Shown piece after piece: positions 56,901-64,000 of a DNA stretch of 64,000 nucleotides; within the stretch, counting starts at the first letter, position 1, and every line of letters begins with the position of its first letter. This DNA comes from Lysobacter sp. K5869 (GTDB taxonomy: Bacteria > Pseudomonadota > Gammaproteobacteria > Xanthomonadales > Xanthomonadaceae), in NCBI RefSeq assembly GCF_018847975.1, contig NZ_CP072597.1:4503001-4567000 (forward strand). The letters run 5' to 3'. The translations under genes and the position numbers were made by a program. Below the pieces are notes generated by a model. That model saw only the letters and a program-made list of their open reading frames with translations. It was not told where the DNA came from and ran no database searches.

Positions 56901-59900
56901 CTGCGCGGTCATCGGAGCCGACGCGGTCACCACGATCGTCGGATTGCTGACGGTGATGGTGACCGTCGCGGGCGCCGAGGTGCCGGCGACGTTGGTCGCG
57001 TTGTAGGTGAAGCTGTCCGGGCCGGAATAGCCGGCGGCCGGCTGGTAGGTGATCGAGGTGCCGCTGGCGATCGCGCTGCCGTGGGCCGGCGCGGTCGCGA
57101 CCGCGACCGAGGCCGGAATGCCGCCGGTGATGTTGAGCGTCACCGGATTGGCGGCGCTGCCGTAGGCCACGGTCGCGCTGACCGGATTGGCGACCGGCGC
57201 GATGTCGTCGACGATCAGCGTGTAGCTCTGCGGCGCCGAGCTGTACGGGCCGGTGCCGCCGCTGGAGTCGGTGGCGACCACGCTGAAGGTGTACGTGCCC
57301 GGCGCGGTCGGCGTGCCGCTCAGTGCGCCGCCCGTGCTCAGGACGATGCTCGCCGGCAGGCTGCCGCTGACGATGGCGTACTGGTACGGCGAGGTGCCGC
57401 CCGTGGCCGGATTGAGCGAAGCGCTGTAGGCCGAGGCCACGGTCGCGTGCGCCAGCGTGGTCGGCGGCAGGGTGATGGTCGAGGCGCCGATGGTCACGGT
57501 GTAGGACTGCGAGCCGGTGTACGGGCCCGAGCCGGTGCTCGAATCGGTCGCGGTGACGGTGAAGGTGAACGTACCGCCCGCGGTCGGGGTGCCGCTGAGG
57601 ACGCCGCCGGTGCTCAAGCTCAGGCCAGGCGGCAACTGCGCCGGCGTCGTCGAGAACTGGTAGCCGGCGGTGCCGCCGCTGGCGGTGATGGTCTGGCTAT
57701 AGGCCTGAGCGACGTTGCCGCCCGGCAGCGTCGTCGGCGACACCGCGATCGTCGGCGCGGCCACGCTGAAGATGTAGGCCTGATTGCCGGTCTGACCGTG
57801 CGCGTCGGTGGCGATGATCATGAAGTTGAAGCTGCCGCCGGCCGTCGGCGTGCCGCTGAGCGTGCCGTCGGCGGCCAGGGTCAGGCCGGGCGGCGTGTTG
57901 CCGGGCGGAATCGCGAAGGTGTACGGCCCGATGCCGCCGCTGGCGCTGGCCGTGGCGGTGTACGCAGCGCCGACCTGCGCCGAGGGCAAGGTCGGCGGCG
58001 ACACCGTGATGCTCGGCGCGGCGACCTGCAGCACGTAGTTCTGAGTGCGCGCGAACGGCGCGCCGGTGCCGGTCGAACTGTCGGTCGCGCGCACCGAGAA
58101 GGTGTAGAGGCCGGTCACCGTCGGCGTGCCCGACAGCACACCGGTGGTGGCGTCCAGGCTCAGGCCGGCCGGCAGCGAGGCCGGGCTGGGCATGATGGCG
58201 TAGGTGTAGGCCGGCGAACCGCCGCCGGCGACGAAGGTCTGGCTGAAGGCGGCGCCGTAGGTCGCGGTCAGAGTGCCCGCGGCCGGCGTCAGGGTCAGCG
58301 TCGGCGCCGACACGGTCAGGTTGAAGCTCTGCGAGATGGTGAACGGCCCGTTGCCGGTGCTGCTGTCGGTCGCCGCCGCGGTGAGCGTCCGCGCGCCGGC
58401 TTGGGTCGGCGTGCCGGACACGGTCACGCTGTTGGCCGTGGTGCCGGTGATGCTGAGGCCGGCCGGCAGATTGGTGACCTGATAACCGCTGAAGGGCTGG
58501 GTGCCGCCGTTCCAGGTGAAGGTCTGGGTGTAGGCCACACCGATCTGCGCGGTGAACGGACCCGACGCGGTCACGGTGATGGTCGGGTTGCCGACCGTGA
58601 CCGACACCGTCGCCGGCGCCGAGGTGCCGGCGGAGTTGGTCGCGGTGTAGGTGAAGCTGTCGACGCCGGCGTAACCCGGGGCCGGCTGATAGGTGACCGA
58701 CAGGCCCGAGGCGATCGCGGTGCCGTGCGCGGGCCCGGTGCCGATGCCGACCGAGGTGGGCACGCCGCCGGTGATGTTGAGCGACACCGGATTAGCGCCG
58801 CTGTTGTAGGCCACCGACGCCGAGACCGGATTGGCCACCGGCGGGATGTTGACGATCTGCAGCACATAGCCGCGCGGCGCCGAGTTGTACGGGCCGCTGC
58901 CGGTGCTGGAATCGGTCGCGGTGACGGCGAAGTTGAACGTGCCCGACGCGGTCGGCGTGCCGCTCAGCGCGCCGGTAGACGCGGTGAGGACGATGCCCGG
59001 CGGCAAGGCGCCGGCGGTGACCGCGTAGGTGTACGGCGCGGTGCCGCCGTTGGCCGCGTTGAGCGTGGCGCTGTACGCCACGCTCTGGGTGCCGTTGGCC
59101 AGCGTGGTCGCCGGCAGGTTCACCGTCGGCGGCGCGATGGTCAGGTTGTAGGTCTTCGAGCCGGAGTACGGCGCGGCCGGGCCGGTGGTGCCCGAATCGG
59201 CCGCGGTGACCGTGAAGGTCAAGGTGCCGCCCGCGGTCGGCGTGCCGGACAGCACGCCCGCGGTGCTCAGGGTCAGGCCCGGCGGCGGGGTGCCGGAGAA
59301 GCTATAGGTGCCGTTGCCGCCGCTGGCGCTCAGGGTCTGGCTGTAAGCGGCGCCGACCGCGGCGTTGGGCAGCGAACCCGGGGCGATCACGATGACCGGC
59401 GGCGCCACGACCAGGCTGTAAGCGCGAGGACCGCTGAAGCCGTTGGCGTCGGTGGCGCGCACGGTGAAGTTGAAGGTGCCGACCGCGGTCGGGGTACCGC
59501 TCAGGACGCCGGCGCTCAAGCTCACGCCCGCGGGCAAGGTGCCGCCCGCGTCGATGCTGAAGGTATAGGGCGACGTGCCGCCGGTGGCGGTGAAGGTCTG
59601 GCTGTAGGCGACCGCCGCGGTGGCGCCGGGCAGCGTCGCCGGATTGACCACGATGGTTGGCGGGTCGATCACCGTCAGCGAAATGTCCTTGACGCTGAAG
59701 TTGTCCGAGCCGTCGGTCGAGGTGCTGCTGTCCTTGGAGCGGACCCGGAAGGTATAGACGCCGTTGGTCGTCGGCGTGCCGCTGACGGTGCCGTTCGCGG
59801 CCAGGCTCAAGCCCGGCGGCAATACGCCGAAGCCCGATTCCACCGTATAGGTATAGGGTGCGACGCCGCCGGTGCTGGAGAGCGAGCGCGAATAGGCGAC

Positions 59901-60671
59901 GGTCCGGCCCGCGGTCGGCAACACCGCCGGGCTGATCACCGGCGGGGTGTTCGGCACGGTGAAGGTGTAGCTCTTGGTCGTGGTCAGCGGGGTCGGCGTG
60001 GTGGAATCGGTCACGCCGATGTTGACGGTGAAGCTGCCGCGGCGGGTCGGGGTGCCGGTGAAGGCGCCGCCGCTGAAGCTCATGCCGGTCGGCAGAGTGC
60101 CGCTGACATGGCTGAAGACATACGGCGCGACGCCCCCGGTGGCGCTGAGCGCCTGGCTGAAGGGCACGCCGAGCGCCGGCGCGATCGACGCCGGCGAGAC
60201 CACGATCGGGCTGGTCGAGGGCGTCACGGTGACGTTGACCAGGACCGTGCCGCCGGTGCCGTCGGCGAACACGAAGGAATCGGTCGCCGAGGCGTCGCCG
60301 TTGTTGGTATAGGTCACGGTCTGGGCGAATACGTCGATCGCCACGCTGCCGTGCTGGGGCGCCACGTAGCCCGGCGCGCCGACGCCGCCGATGCCGCCGT
60401 CGTCGGGGCCGTCGCAGGCGCTGGCGTTGATGATCTGCGAGCCGCCGCTGATCACGGTGATGTTGAAGGTCGGGCAATAGATCGAGGCCGCCGAAGCCGC
60501 CGCGGGCCATACCAGCGCCGCCAGGCACAACAGCAGCGCGGCCGCGAACCGGCGCGCCGCCGTCCCGGCCAAGACACGGGCGGACCGTAGTCCCGAGGGC
60601 GTTGCCGCCGGCCGGACCGGACCCGGGCCGGCGTGGTCTACGCCGGCGTGATGCGCTGACTGCTGTTGCAT
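53928..60671 (-). CDS. Giant Ig-repeat autotransporter adhesin
   Basis: 2247 residues. A long signal region (TM-like core about 43-60, cleavage near ASA) precedes about 14 putative-Ig (He_PIG-type) modules between residues 156 and 1605, each with Y(S/T)QT..A.GG..PY.F and G.LSGTPT..G.F.F.V.ATDS patterns. They are broken twice by a Big/cadherin-like module (VANPVSA, near 612 and 1159). Three more such modules (about 1606-1875), a helical linker (about 1877-1910) and a C-terminal autotransporter beta-barrel (about 1970-2247, ending VEKKY) follow. The last residues fit a beta-barrel signal. It should be exported across both membranes and displayed at the surface, probably for adhesion. Start ATG 60671 has GGGGA 8 nt upstream; the frame continues 36 codons further without support. 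Confidence 0.92.
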   Translation of the reverse strand: MQQQSAHHAGVDHAGPGPVRPAATPSGLRSARVLAGTAARRFAAALLLCLAALVWPAAASAASIYCPTFNITVISGGSQIINASACDGPDDGGIGGVGAPGYVAPQHGSVAIDVFAQTVTYTNNGDASATDSFVFADGTGGTVLVNVTVTPSTSPIVVSPASIAPALGVPFSQALSATGGVAPYVFSHVSGTLPTGMSFSGGAFTGTPTRRGSFTVNIGVTDSTTPTPLTTTKSYTFTVPNTPPVISPAVLPTAGRTVAYSRSLSSTGGVAPYTYTVESGFGVLPPGLSLAANGTVSGTPTTNGVYTFRVRSKDSSTSTDGSDNFSVKDISLTVIDPPTIVVNPATLPGATAAVAYSQTFTATGGTSPYTFSIDAGGTLPAGVSLSAGVLSGTPTAVGTFNFTVRATDANGFSGPRAYSLVVAPPVIVIAPGSLPNAAVGAAYSQTLSASGGNGTYSFSGTPPPGLTLSTAGVLSGTPTAGGTLTFTVTAADSGTTGPAAPYSGSKTYNLTIAPPTVNLPATTLANGTQSVAYSATLNAANGGTAPYTYAVTAGALPPGIVLTASTGALSGTPTASGTFNFAVTATDSSTGSGPYNSAPRGYVLQIVNIPPVANPVSASVAYNSGANPVSLNITGGVPTSVGIGTGPAHGTAIASGLSVTYQPAPGYAGVDSFTYTATNSAGTSAPATVSVTVGNPTITVTASGPFTAQIGVAYTQTFTWNGGTQPFSGYQVTNLPAGLSITGTTANSVTVSGTPTQAGARTLTAAATDSSTGNGPFTISQSFNLTVSAPTLTLTPAAGTLTATYGAAFSQTFVAGGGSPAYTYAIMPSPASLPAGLSLDATTGVLSGTPTVTGLYTFSVRATDSSTGTGAPFARTQNYVLQVAAPSITVSPPTLPSAQVGAAYTATASASGGIGPYTFAIPPGNTPPGLTLAADGTLSGTPTAGGSFNFMIIATDAHGQTGNQAYIFSVAAPTIAVSPTTLPGGNVAQAYSQTITASGGTAGYQFSTTPAQLPPGLSLSTGGVLSGTPTAGGTFTFTVTATDSSTGSGPYTGSQSYTVTIGASTITLPPTTLAHATVASAYSASLNPATGGTSPYQYAIVSGSLPASIVLSTGGALSGTPTAPGTYTFSVVATDSSGGTGPYSSAPQSYTLIVDDIAPVANPVSATVAYGSAANPVTLNITGGIPASVAVATAPAHGSAIASGTSITYQPAAGYSGPDSFTYNATNVAGTSAPATVTITVSNPTIVVTASAPMTAQIGTAYTQTFTWSGGTSPYSNFNVTGLPAGLSVTGTTADSVTVAGTPTASGTFTLNASARDSSTGNGPFTVGQIFNLTVGAPTLTMTPAAGNLPMNYGVASTINFAVAGGTPSYSFTLAAGSLPVGVSLSSAGVLSGTPTVPGSYNITVRATDSSTGVGAPFRIDQSYTIVVAVPSIAIDPASLPNGTAAVAYNQTFTASGGVAPYAFSLSAGALPVGMSMSSAGAISGIPRSDGNFSLTVQATDAHGQTASKVYTFSIAPATVVIAPATLPGGVVGTAYSQSLSSSGGIAPYTYALAAGSLPTGIALSSAGAISGTPTTAGSYTFAIRSTDDAGYNSTQSYTVQIADAVPVAVNDSASTLANQAVTINVIANDTGVISSVAVASAPAHGTAAPSGTTIVYTPASNYFGTDTFTYTATGPGGTSAPATVTVTVNALPVPVGQPQNVTTLSTQAVTLDAANGATGAPFTGVTLLTPPSSGTAVVQGTTQILYTPAADTAGAIALTYTLNNPFGPSAPITSTITVNPVPVATPKRVRTVAGATVTVDLTQDARGGPFTGAALVSLTPASSGTATVTASNGTYKLSYTPVIGYSGLTVATFTLSNAYATSAPATVEIDVAPRSDPSKDAEVLGILNAQAEAARRFANAQIGNFQKRMEGLHDGGTGGSRFDNGLSFSVDPRCREGARRTPGSDCRTADLGDEQAAADGKPGVPGTGPQFGVWTGGTIESGNRDGRGGGSGGLDFKTSGVSVGADYRLRRDFAFGGGIGYGRDDTDVGDRGSRSKGESYSAVLYASYHPGETFYLDGLLGYQWLSFDSRRYVTDTGGMVNGSRDGKQWFASISTGLEYQREQLRITPYARLDVARATLDGYTETGDAQYVLKYRDLDIDTTTTSLGLRLDYRYPVRWGTFSPQLRLEYQHDFQDASYAIMSYADMVGGPFYRARLQGLDRSRFVFGLGAVLQTERDWALRLEYRGLFGSGNDDDNSFMINVEKKY

Positions 60672-60786
60672 GGTGTCATCCCCTGATGGCCGGGCGGCCC
60701 CCGTCCTGGACGCCGCCGGCAGCGGCCGGACATCGGTCCGGTCCAGCCTTGTGCTGTGCGCGCCAACCCCCGTCGGCACGCTCGTT

Positions 60787-60857
60787 CATGACCTGATACG
60801 CAAATTGGATGCAGAACCGGCCGCATTCCGTGCGCATTTGCGTTTAGAGAGGTCATG
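60787..60857. promoter_or_regulatory. Two-part dyad between the divergent adhesin and tail-collar genes
   Basis: Outer arms CATGACCT (60787-60794) and AGGTCATG (60850-60857), inner arms ACGCAAAT (60798-60805) and ATTTGCGT (60836-60843), share one centre near 60822. Inner sequence GGATGC...GCATTCC and CCGGCCG is also roughly symmetric. The arms are AT-richer than the background. A regulator site controlling both genes is likely; a DNA or RNA hairpin is the alternative. Confidence 0.7.
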
Positions 60858-60888
60858 GCGCCACAAGCGCCATGCTCCGAGCCGATCG

Positions 60889-60924
60889 GACCGCCCCTCC
60901 CCGCCGTGCGCGAAGGGGGCGGTC
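60889..60924 (+). promoter_or_regulatory. Leader stem-loop before the tail-collar operon
   Basis: GACCGCCCC (60889-60897) pairs with GGGGCGGTC (60916-60924) around an 18-nt loop, 64 nt before the start codon of the first collar gene. No T-run follows, so if functional it would be an mRNA leader structure rather than a terminator. Confidence 0.5.
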
Positions 60925-60987
60925 GGTGGCTCCGGGCCAGTCGTCCGGCGCGCGCACGGCGCCCGGAACCATCCTCTGGGGGAAGAG

Positions 60988-61500
60988 ATGACCGAAGTAT
61001 TCCTGGGACAAATCATGCCCGTGGCGTTCAATTACCCGCCGCGCGGCTTCGCCTTCTGCAACGGGCAATTGATGGCGATCGCGCAGAACCAAGCGCTGTT
61101 CTCGTTGCTGGGCACCACCTACGGCGGCAACGGCACCACCAATTTCGCCCTGCCCGACCTGCGCAGCCGCACGCCGGTCGGCTTCGGCAACGGCACGTCC
61201 GGCTACACCTTGGGGGAGCAAGGTGGAGTGGAGAACGTGACCTTGCTGACGACCCAACTGCCGAACCACACCCACGCCGTGTCCGGCACCACCGCCGCCG
61301 CCACCACCCGCGCCCAGCGCGACGGCCTTTACGCCAAGGACACCACCGCGATCTACGCCAACACCGGCGGCCCGCAAGTAACGATGGGCCCGAGCACCGT
61401 CACGCCGAGCGGCGGCACCCAGCCGCACACCAACATCCAGCCGTATCTGACGATCAATTTCTGCATCGCTCTCAGCGGCATCTATCCCTCGCGCAACTGA
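60988..61500 (+). CDS. Tail-collar-domain protein 1 (microcystin-dependent/MdpB-like)
   Basis: 170 residues, no signal peptide. The N-terminal 55 residues are a phage tail collar domain (VFLGQIMPVAFNYPPRGFAFCNGQLMAIAQNQALFSLLGTTYGGNGTTNFALPDLRSRTPVG), followed by a Thr/Ala-rich variable middle and a C-terminal IQPYLTINFCIALSGIYP block. Cys24 and Cys159 are shared by all three tandem paralogues. Such proteins occur outside phages and are of unknown function. A strong GGGGGAAGAG precedes the ATG. Confidence 0.88.
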   Translation: MTEVFLGQIMPVAFNYPPRGFAFCNGQLMAIAQNQALFSLLGTTYGGNGTTNFALPDLRSRTPVGFGNGTSGYTLGEQGGVENVTLLTTQLPNHTHAVSGTTAAATTRAQRDGLYAKDTTAIYANTGGPQVTMGPSTVTPSGGTQPHTNIQPYLTINFCIALSGIYPSRN

Positions 61501-61570
61501 CCTGCGGCGCTCGCATCGCGCCGGCTCCGCGCCGGCCGCGTTCCTATCGATACATTTCGGAGTTCATTGC

Positions 61571-62101
61571 ATGAGCACGCCCTATCTCGGAGAGATCCGC
61601 ATGTTCGGCTTCGGCCGCGCGCCCATCGGCTGGCAAGCCTGCGACGGTACGGTCCTGTCGATCGCGGAAAACGACGCGCTGTTCAATCTGATCGGCACCA
61701 CCTACGGCGGCGACGGCATCAGCACCTTCGCCGTGCCCGACCTGCAAAGCCGCGTGCCGATCCATCAAGGCACCGGCCTGGGCCTGTCGCCCTATGTGCT
61801 CGGCCAGCGCGCCGGCGTCGAGTCGGTCACCCTGATCGGCAACCAGATGCCGCAGCACACCCACACCCTGCTGACCACCACCAGCGCCGCCACCGTCAAC
61901 CAGCCGGCCAGCAACACCCTGCTCGGCTCGCTGAGCGGCGACACCATGTACATCAGCGACATCACCAACCTGCAGCCGATCCCGCTCAACACCGCCAGCA
62001 TCGGCACCGCCGGCGGCACCCAGCCGCACAACAACCTCATGCCCACCCTGGCGATCCAGTTCTGCATCGCCACCTCGGGCGTGTATCCCTCGCAGGGCTG
62101 A
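61571..62101 (+). CDS. Tail-collar-domain protein 2
   Basis: 176 residues. Same plan as protein 1: collar block PYLGEIRMFGFGRAPIGWQACDGTVLSIAENDALFNLIGTTYGGDGISTFAVPDLQSRVPI, a serine/threonine-rich middle, and LMPTLAIQFCIATSGVYPSQG at the end. Cys24 and Cys165 are conserved. It starts 70 bp after protein 1 with CGGAG upstream. Sequence differs enough to suggest old duplication rather than recent copying. Confidence 0.88.
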   Translation: MSTPYLGEIRMFGFGRAPIGWQACDGTVLSIAENDALFNLIGTTYGGDGISTFAVPDLQSRVPIHQGTGLGLSPYVLGQRAGVESVTLIGNQMPQHTHTLLTTTSAATVNQPASNTLLGSLSGDTMYISDITNLQPIPLNTASIGTAGGTQPHNNLMPTLAIQFCIATSGVYPSQG

Positions 62102-62167
62102 CGCGAGCGCGGTTCTTGCGGCCGCCGCCGTACGGCGCGGCCCGACATCGATCAAGAGGAAGTACCC

Positions 62168-62695
62168 ATGACCGAACCATACATCGGCGAAATCCAGATC
62201 TTCGGCTTCAACTTCGCGCCGCGCGGGTGGGCCCCGTGCACCGGCGCGCTGATGCCGATCCAACAAAACACCGCGCTGTTCGCGCTGCTGGGCACCACCT
62301 ACGGCGGCGACGGCAAGACCACCTACCAGTTGCCCAACCTGGTCAACCGCGCGGCCTGCCGCCAGGGCCAGGGGCCGGGCCTGAGCAATTACACGCTGGG
62401 CGAGACGGTCGGCAGCGACAGCGTCACCCTGACCTCGAACGAAATGCCGACGCACAACCACTTCATCCAGACCTACAACCAGAACGACGTCGGCAAGCGC
62501 TCGGGCACGCCCAGCACCAACAACTGCCTCGGCTCGCCGACCAGCTTCGCCTTCGCCGGCGTGCCCGCCAACGCGCCGTTCGCGCCGACGATGCTGCAAC
62601 CCACCGGCGGCGGCGGCCCGCACGAGAACCGCCAGCCCTACCTCGCGACGAATTTCTGCATCGCGCTGCAGGGCGTGTTCCCGGCGTTCCCGTGA
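62168..62695 (+). CDS. Tail-collar-domain protein 3
   Basis: 175 residues. Collar block PYIGEIQIFGFNFAPRGWAPCTGALMPIQQNTALFALLGTTYGGDGKTTYQLPNLVNRAAC and a C-terminal NRQPYLATNFCIALQGVFP block; Cys24 and Cys164 are conserved, with additional Cys near 62 and 119. AGAGGAAG lies upstream of the ATG. The stop is 2 bp before the GNAT start, so the two are coupled. Confidence 0.88.
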   Translation: MTEPYIGEIQIFGFNFAPRGWAPCTGALMPIQQNTALFALLGTTYGGDGKTTYQLPNLVNRAACRQGQGPGLSNYTLGETVGSDSVTLTSNEMPTHNHFIQTYNQNDVGKRSGTPSTNNCLGSPTSFAFAGVPANAPFAPTMLQPTGGGGPHENRQPYLATNFCIALQGVFPAFP

Positions 62696-62697
62696 CC

Positions 62698-63261
62698 ATG
62701 CAAGCCGCGCTCTCCACCGCGCCGCCGCTGGCGTTCCCGCCGCCTCGCGCCGGCCGCCTGGACCTTCCCGCGCCCCTGGAGGGGCGCGGGATCGGCCTGC
62801 GTTGCGCCGTCGACGCCGACATCGCCTGGCTGCGCGCGCTGTACCGGCAACTGCGCGCGCACGAATTCGCGCCGATGGGCTGGCCGCCGCAAGCGCTGGC
62901 GGCGTTCCTCGATCAACAGTTCGCGATGCAGCACCTGCACTACACCCGCCACTACGAACGCGCCGAGTTCCTGGTGGTGGAACGCGACGGCGCGCCGGTG
63001 GGCCGGCTGTACCTGCAGCGCAGCGCGCCGGAGCATTTGCTGGTCGACATCAGCCTGGACGCGCGCGTGCGCGGCGAAGGCATCGGCGGCGCGCTGATCC
63101 GCTGGGCGCAGGACGAAGCCCACGCGCGCGGACGCGGCATGCGCCTGCACGTGGAGCACGGCAACCACGGCGCGCGCCGGCTGTACGAACGGCTGGGCTT
63201 CGCCGTGGCGGACACGCTGCCGACCCATGCGCTGATGCGCTGGGACGCGGACTTGCGTTGA
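62698..63261 (+). CDS. GNAT-family N-acetyltransferase
   Basis: 187 residues. A GNAT domain covers about 35-185: LRCAVDADIAWLRALYRQLR at the start, LVVERDGAPVGRLYLQR, and the acetyl-CoA loop VRGEGIGGALIRWAQDEA, followed by ARRLYERLGFAVAD. The first 30 residues are Pro/Ala-rich. Because it starts 2 bp after the third collar gene, it belongs to that operon, and a collar protein may be its substrate; this is inference. A GTG two codons upstream overlaps the collar stop and is an alternative start. A weak hairpin (63262-63280) follows the stop. Confidence 0.88.
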   Translation: MQAALSTAPPLAFPPPRAGRLDLPAPLEGRGIGLRCAVDADIAWLRALYRQLRAHEFAPMGWPPQALAAFLDQQFAMQHLHYTRHYERAEFLVVERDGAPVGRLYLQRSAPEHLLVDISLDARVRGEGIGGALIRWAQDEAHARGRGMRLHVEHGNHGARRLYERLGFAVADTLPTHALMRWDADLR

Positions 63262-63405
63262 GCGCCGCCGCGGGCGGCGCCAAGGAAGGAACGGGGAAGA
63301 CCATCGCGCCGGCCCGAGCCGGCGGAGCGGCGCTGCGCGGATGCCGGCAGCGATCCGGCGCGCACGCGGCCGGCGCGGACTACGCCGCGCGGCCGCCGCG
63401 TTCGC

Positions 63406-63699
63406 TCAGTTGAACACGGCCTGGTAGAGAAAGCCCTCGCGCTCGCGCGCGACCGGCACCAGGAAGATGCCGACCTCGCCGATCGAGGCGTGGCGCATCA
63501 CATACGTCTGCTGCGGGAACAGGAACGCCGAGCCGTTGCGGAACAACAGCGAGAACGGCACCCGCGCCGACATCGGCTGCGGCTGGGTGCTCAGCGCGCG
63601 CGCTTCGACCAACACGAACGGCACCTCGCCGTCGTTGATCTGCGCGGCGTAGGTCTCGTTCACGTGCGGAGCGAAGTGGTCGAGCGTCAACAAATCCAT
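63406..63699 (-). CDS. Small conserved protein beside the tail-collar operon (DUF6916-like)
   Basis: 97 residues, probably all-beta, no signal peptide. Blocks: LDHFAPHVNETYAAQIND, FVLVEARALSTQPQP, RVPFSLLFRNGSAFLFPQQTYVMRHASIG and GIFLVPVAREREGFLYQAVFN. It resembles small proteins annotated as DUF6916 near tail-collar genes; I cannot confirm that without a search. The MDLLTLDHF start gives the compact form. It converges with the collar-GNAT operon, so it is a separate transcript. Confidence 0.7.
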   Translation of the reverse strand: MDLLTLDHFAPHVNETYAAQINDGEVPFVLVEARALSTQPQPMSARVPFSLLFRNGSAFLFPQQTYVMRHASIGEVGIFLVPVAREREGFLYQAVFN

Positions 63700-63837
63700 C
63701 GATGCGGGCCTCCCCAAAAGCCGAGGCCGCATCCTCTCCGCGACGGCGCGCGGATGCAAGCCCCGGGTGCGCGGCGCAGGGCGTTCGCCGACCGGCGGCG
63801 GTGAGCGCGTTCGGGCGGAAGGCCGCGCGGGCAAAGA

Positions 63838-63925
63838 TAAGTAAAGAGGAACGAGTGAAGAGGAACGAGAAACCAGTAGAAGCCGCTCTACTCGTTCTTC
63901 GTTTCTCTTCACTGGTTCCTGCCTC
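63838..63925. repeat. Facing GAGGAACGAGTGAA-type arms at the window end
   Basis: The purine arm at about 63841-63875 (words AGAGGAACGAG, GTGAAG) faces a pyrimidine arm at about 63886-63920 (CTACTCGTTC, CGTTTCTCTTCACTGG) with only about 12 bp between. It shares its word with 25.73 kb. The remainder of 63700-64000 has no gene. Confidence 0.75.
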
Positions 63926-64000
63926 ACTCGGCTCGCACCGGCCGCGGCGGCGCAGATCGATGCGTCTGCGCCCGCCGCGGCCGGCCGATACCAGGGAACT

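Noticed and set aside
54156..60590. 2144-codon open frame antisense to the adhesin gene
   Set aside because: Same explanation: the opposite strand of a repetitive, GC-rich gene stays open; the product is Arg/Gly-rich with no domain.
60988..62695. Prophage tail-fibre module
   Set aside because: Only collar-domain proteins are present; no baseplate, tape measure, holin, integrase or att repeats. Collar-domain proteins are also known outside phages.

Overview
The window is very GC-rich chromosomal DNA from a gammaproteobacterium of the family Xanthomonadaceae, most likely Lysobacter or a close relative. This rests on the gene order fimV-truA-trpF-trpB-trpA-accD, on the protein sequences, and on dense intergenic repeats of the GTAGGAGCGGC... 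(SMAG/REP-like) type and of a CGTCATTCCGGCGAAAGCCGG type. I see no rRNA, tRNA, prophage, plasmid origin or CRISPR array. Most genes are ordinary core genes; the unusual material lies between genes and in the last 12 kb.

Layout. 0.1-9 kb: a YejM-like envelope protein (+) faces a minus-strand run of glmM, accD, trpA, trpB, trpF and truA. 9-16.4 kb: fimV, asd, a 2-hydroxyacid dehydrogenase, aroC and prmB, all minus. 16.6-19.3 kb: SCO protein, phosphatidylserine decarboxylase and a lipoprotein (+). 19.3-22.8 kb: YhhN-like protein, M50 protease and MltD-like transglycosylase (-). 24.2-27.2 kb: HerA/YjgR-like ATPase, NlpE-like lipoprotein and GreB (+). 27.2-33.6 kb: regulators with their likely targets (MmyB-type repressor with a divergent membrane protein; ArsR with SRPBCC), an FKBP lipoprotein, an LLM oxidoreductase and small proteins. 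33.9-42.2 kb: alpha-2-macroglobulin with pbpC. 42.4-46.2 kb: two paralogous secreted proteins around a PQQ-type dehydrogenase lipoprotein, then a LysR regulator. 46.6-53.8 kb: beta-lactamase-fold hydrolase, BaiN-like flavoprotein, lipoprotein, TrhO, short HPF and an HD-type protein. 53.9-63.7 kb: a 2247-residue Ig-repeat autotransporter diverging from an operon of three tail-collar-domain proteins plus a GNAT acetyltransferase, with a small convergent gene at the end.

Most notable. (1) Two ~0.7 kb composite nested palindromes (23.1-23.9 kb and 28.9-29.7 kb) share the same outer arms in the same polarity, but their identical 43-bp cores lie in opposite orientation between 33-bp inverted repeats. 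This is direct sequence evidence for an inversion. (2) At six intergenic sites, purine-rich minisatellite-like arms face complementary pyrimidine-rich arms, each site using its own repeat word. (3) The giant adhesin and the tail-collar operon diverge across a multi-part dyad. (4) An 11-unit, 14-bp degenerate minisatellite and a perfect 28-bp inverted repeat lie in other gaps. (5) Operator-like palindromes sit in front of the ArsR and MmyB-type regulators.
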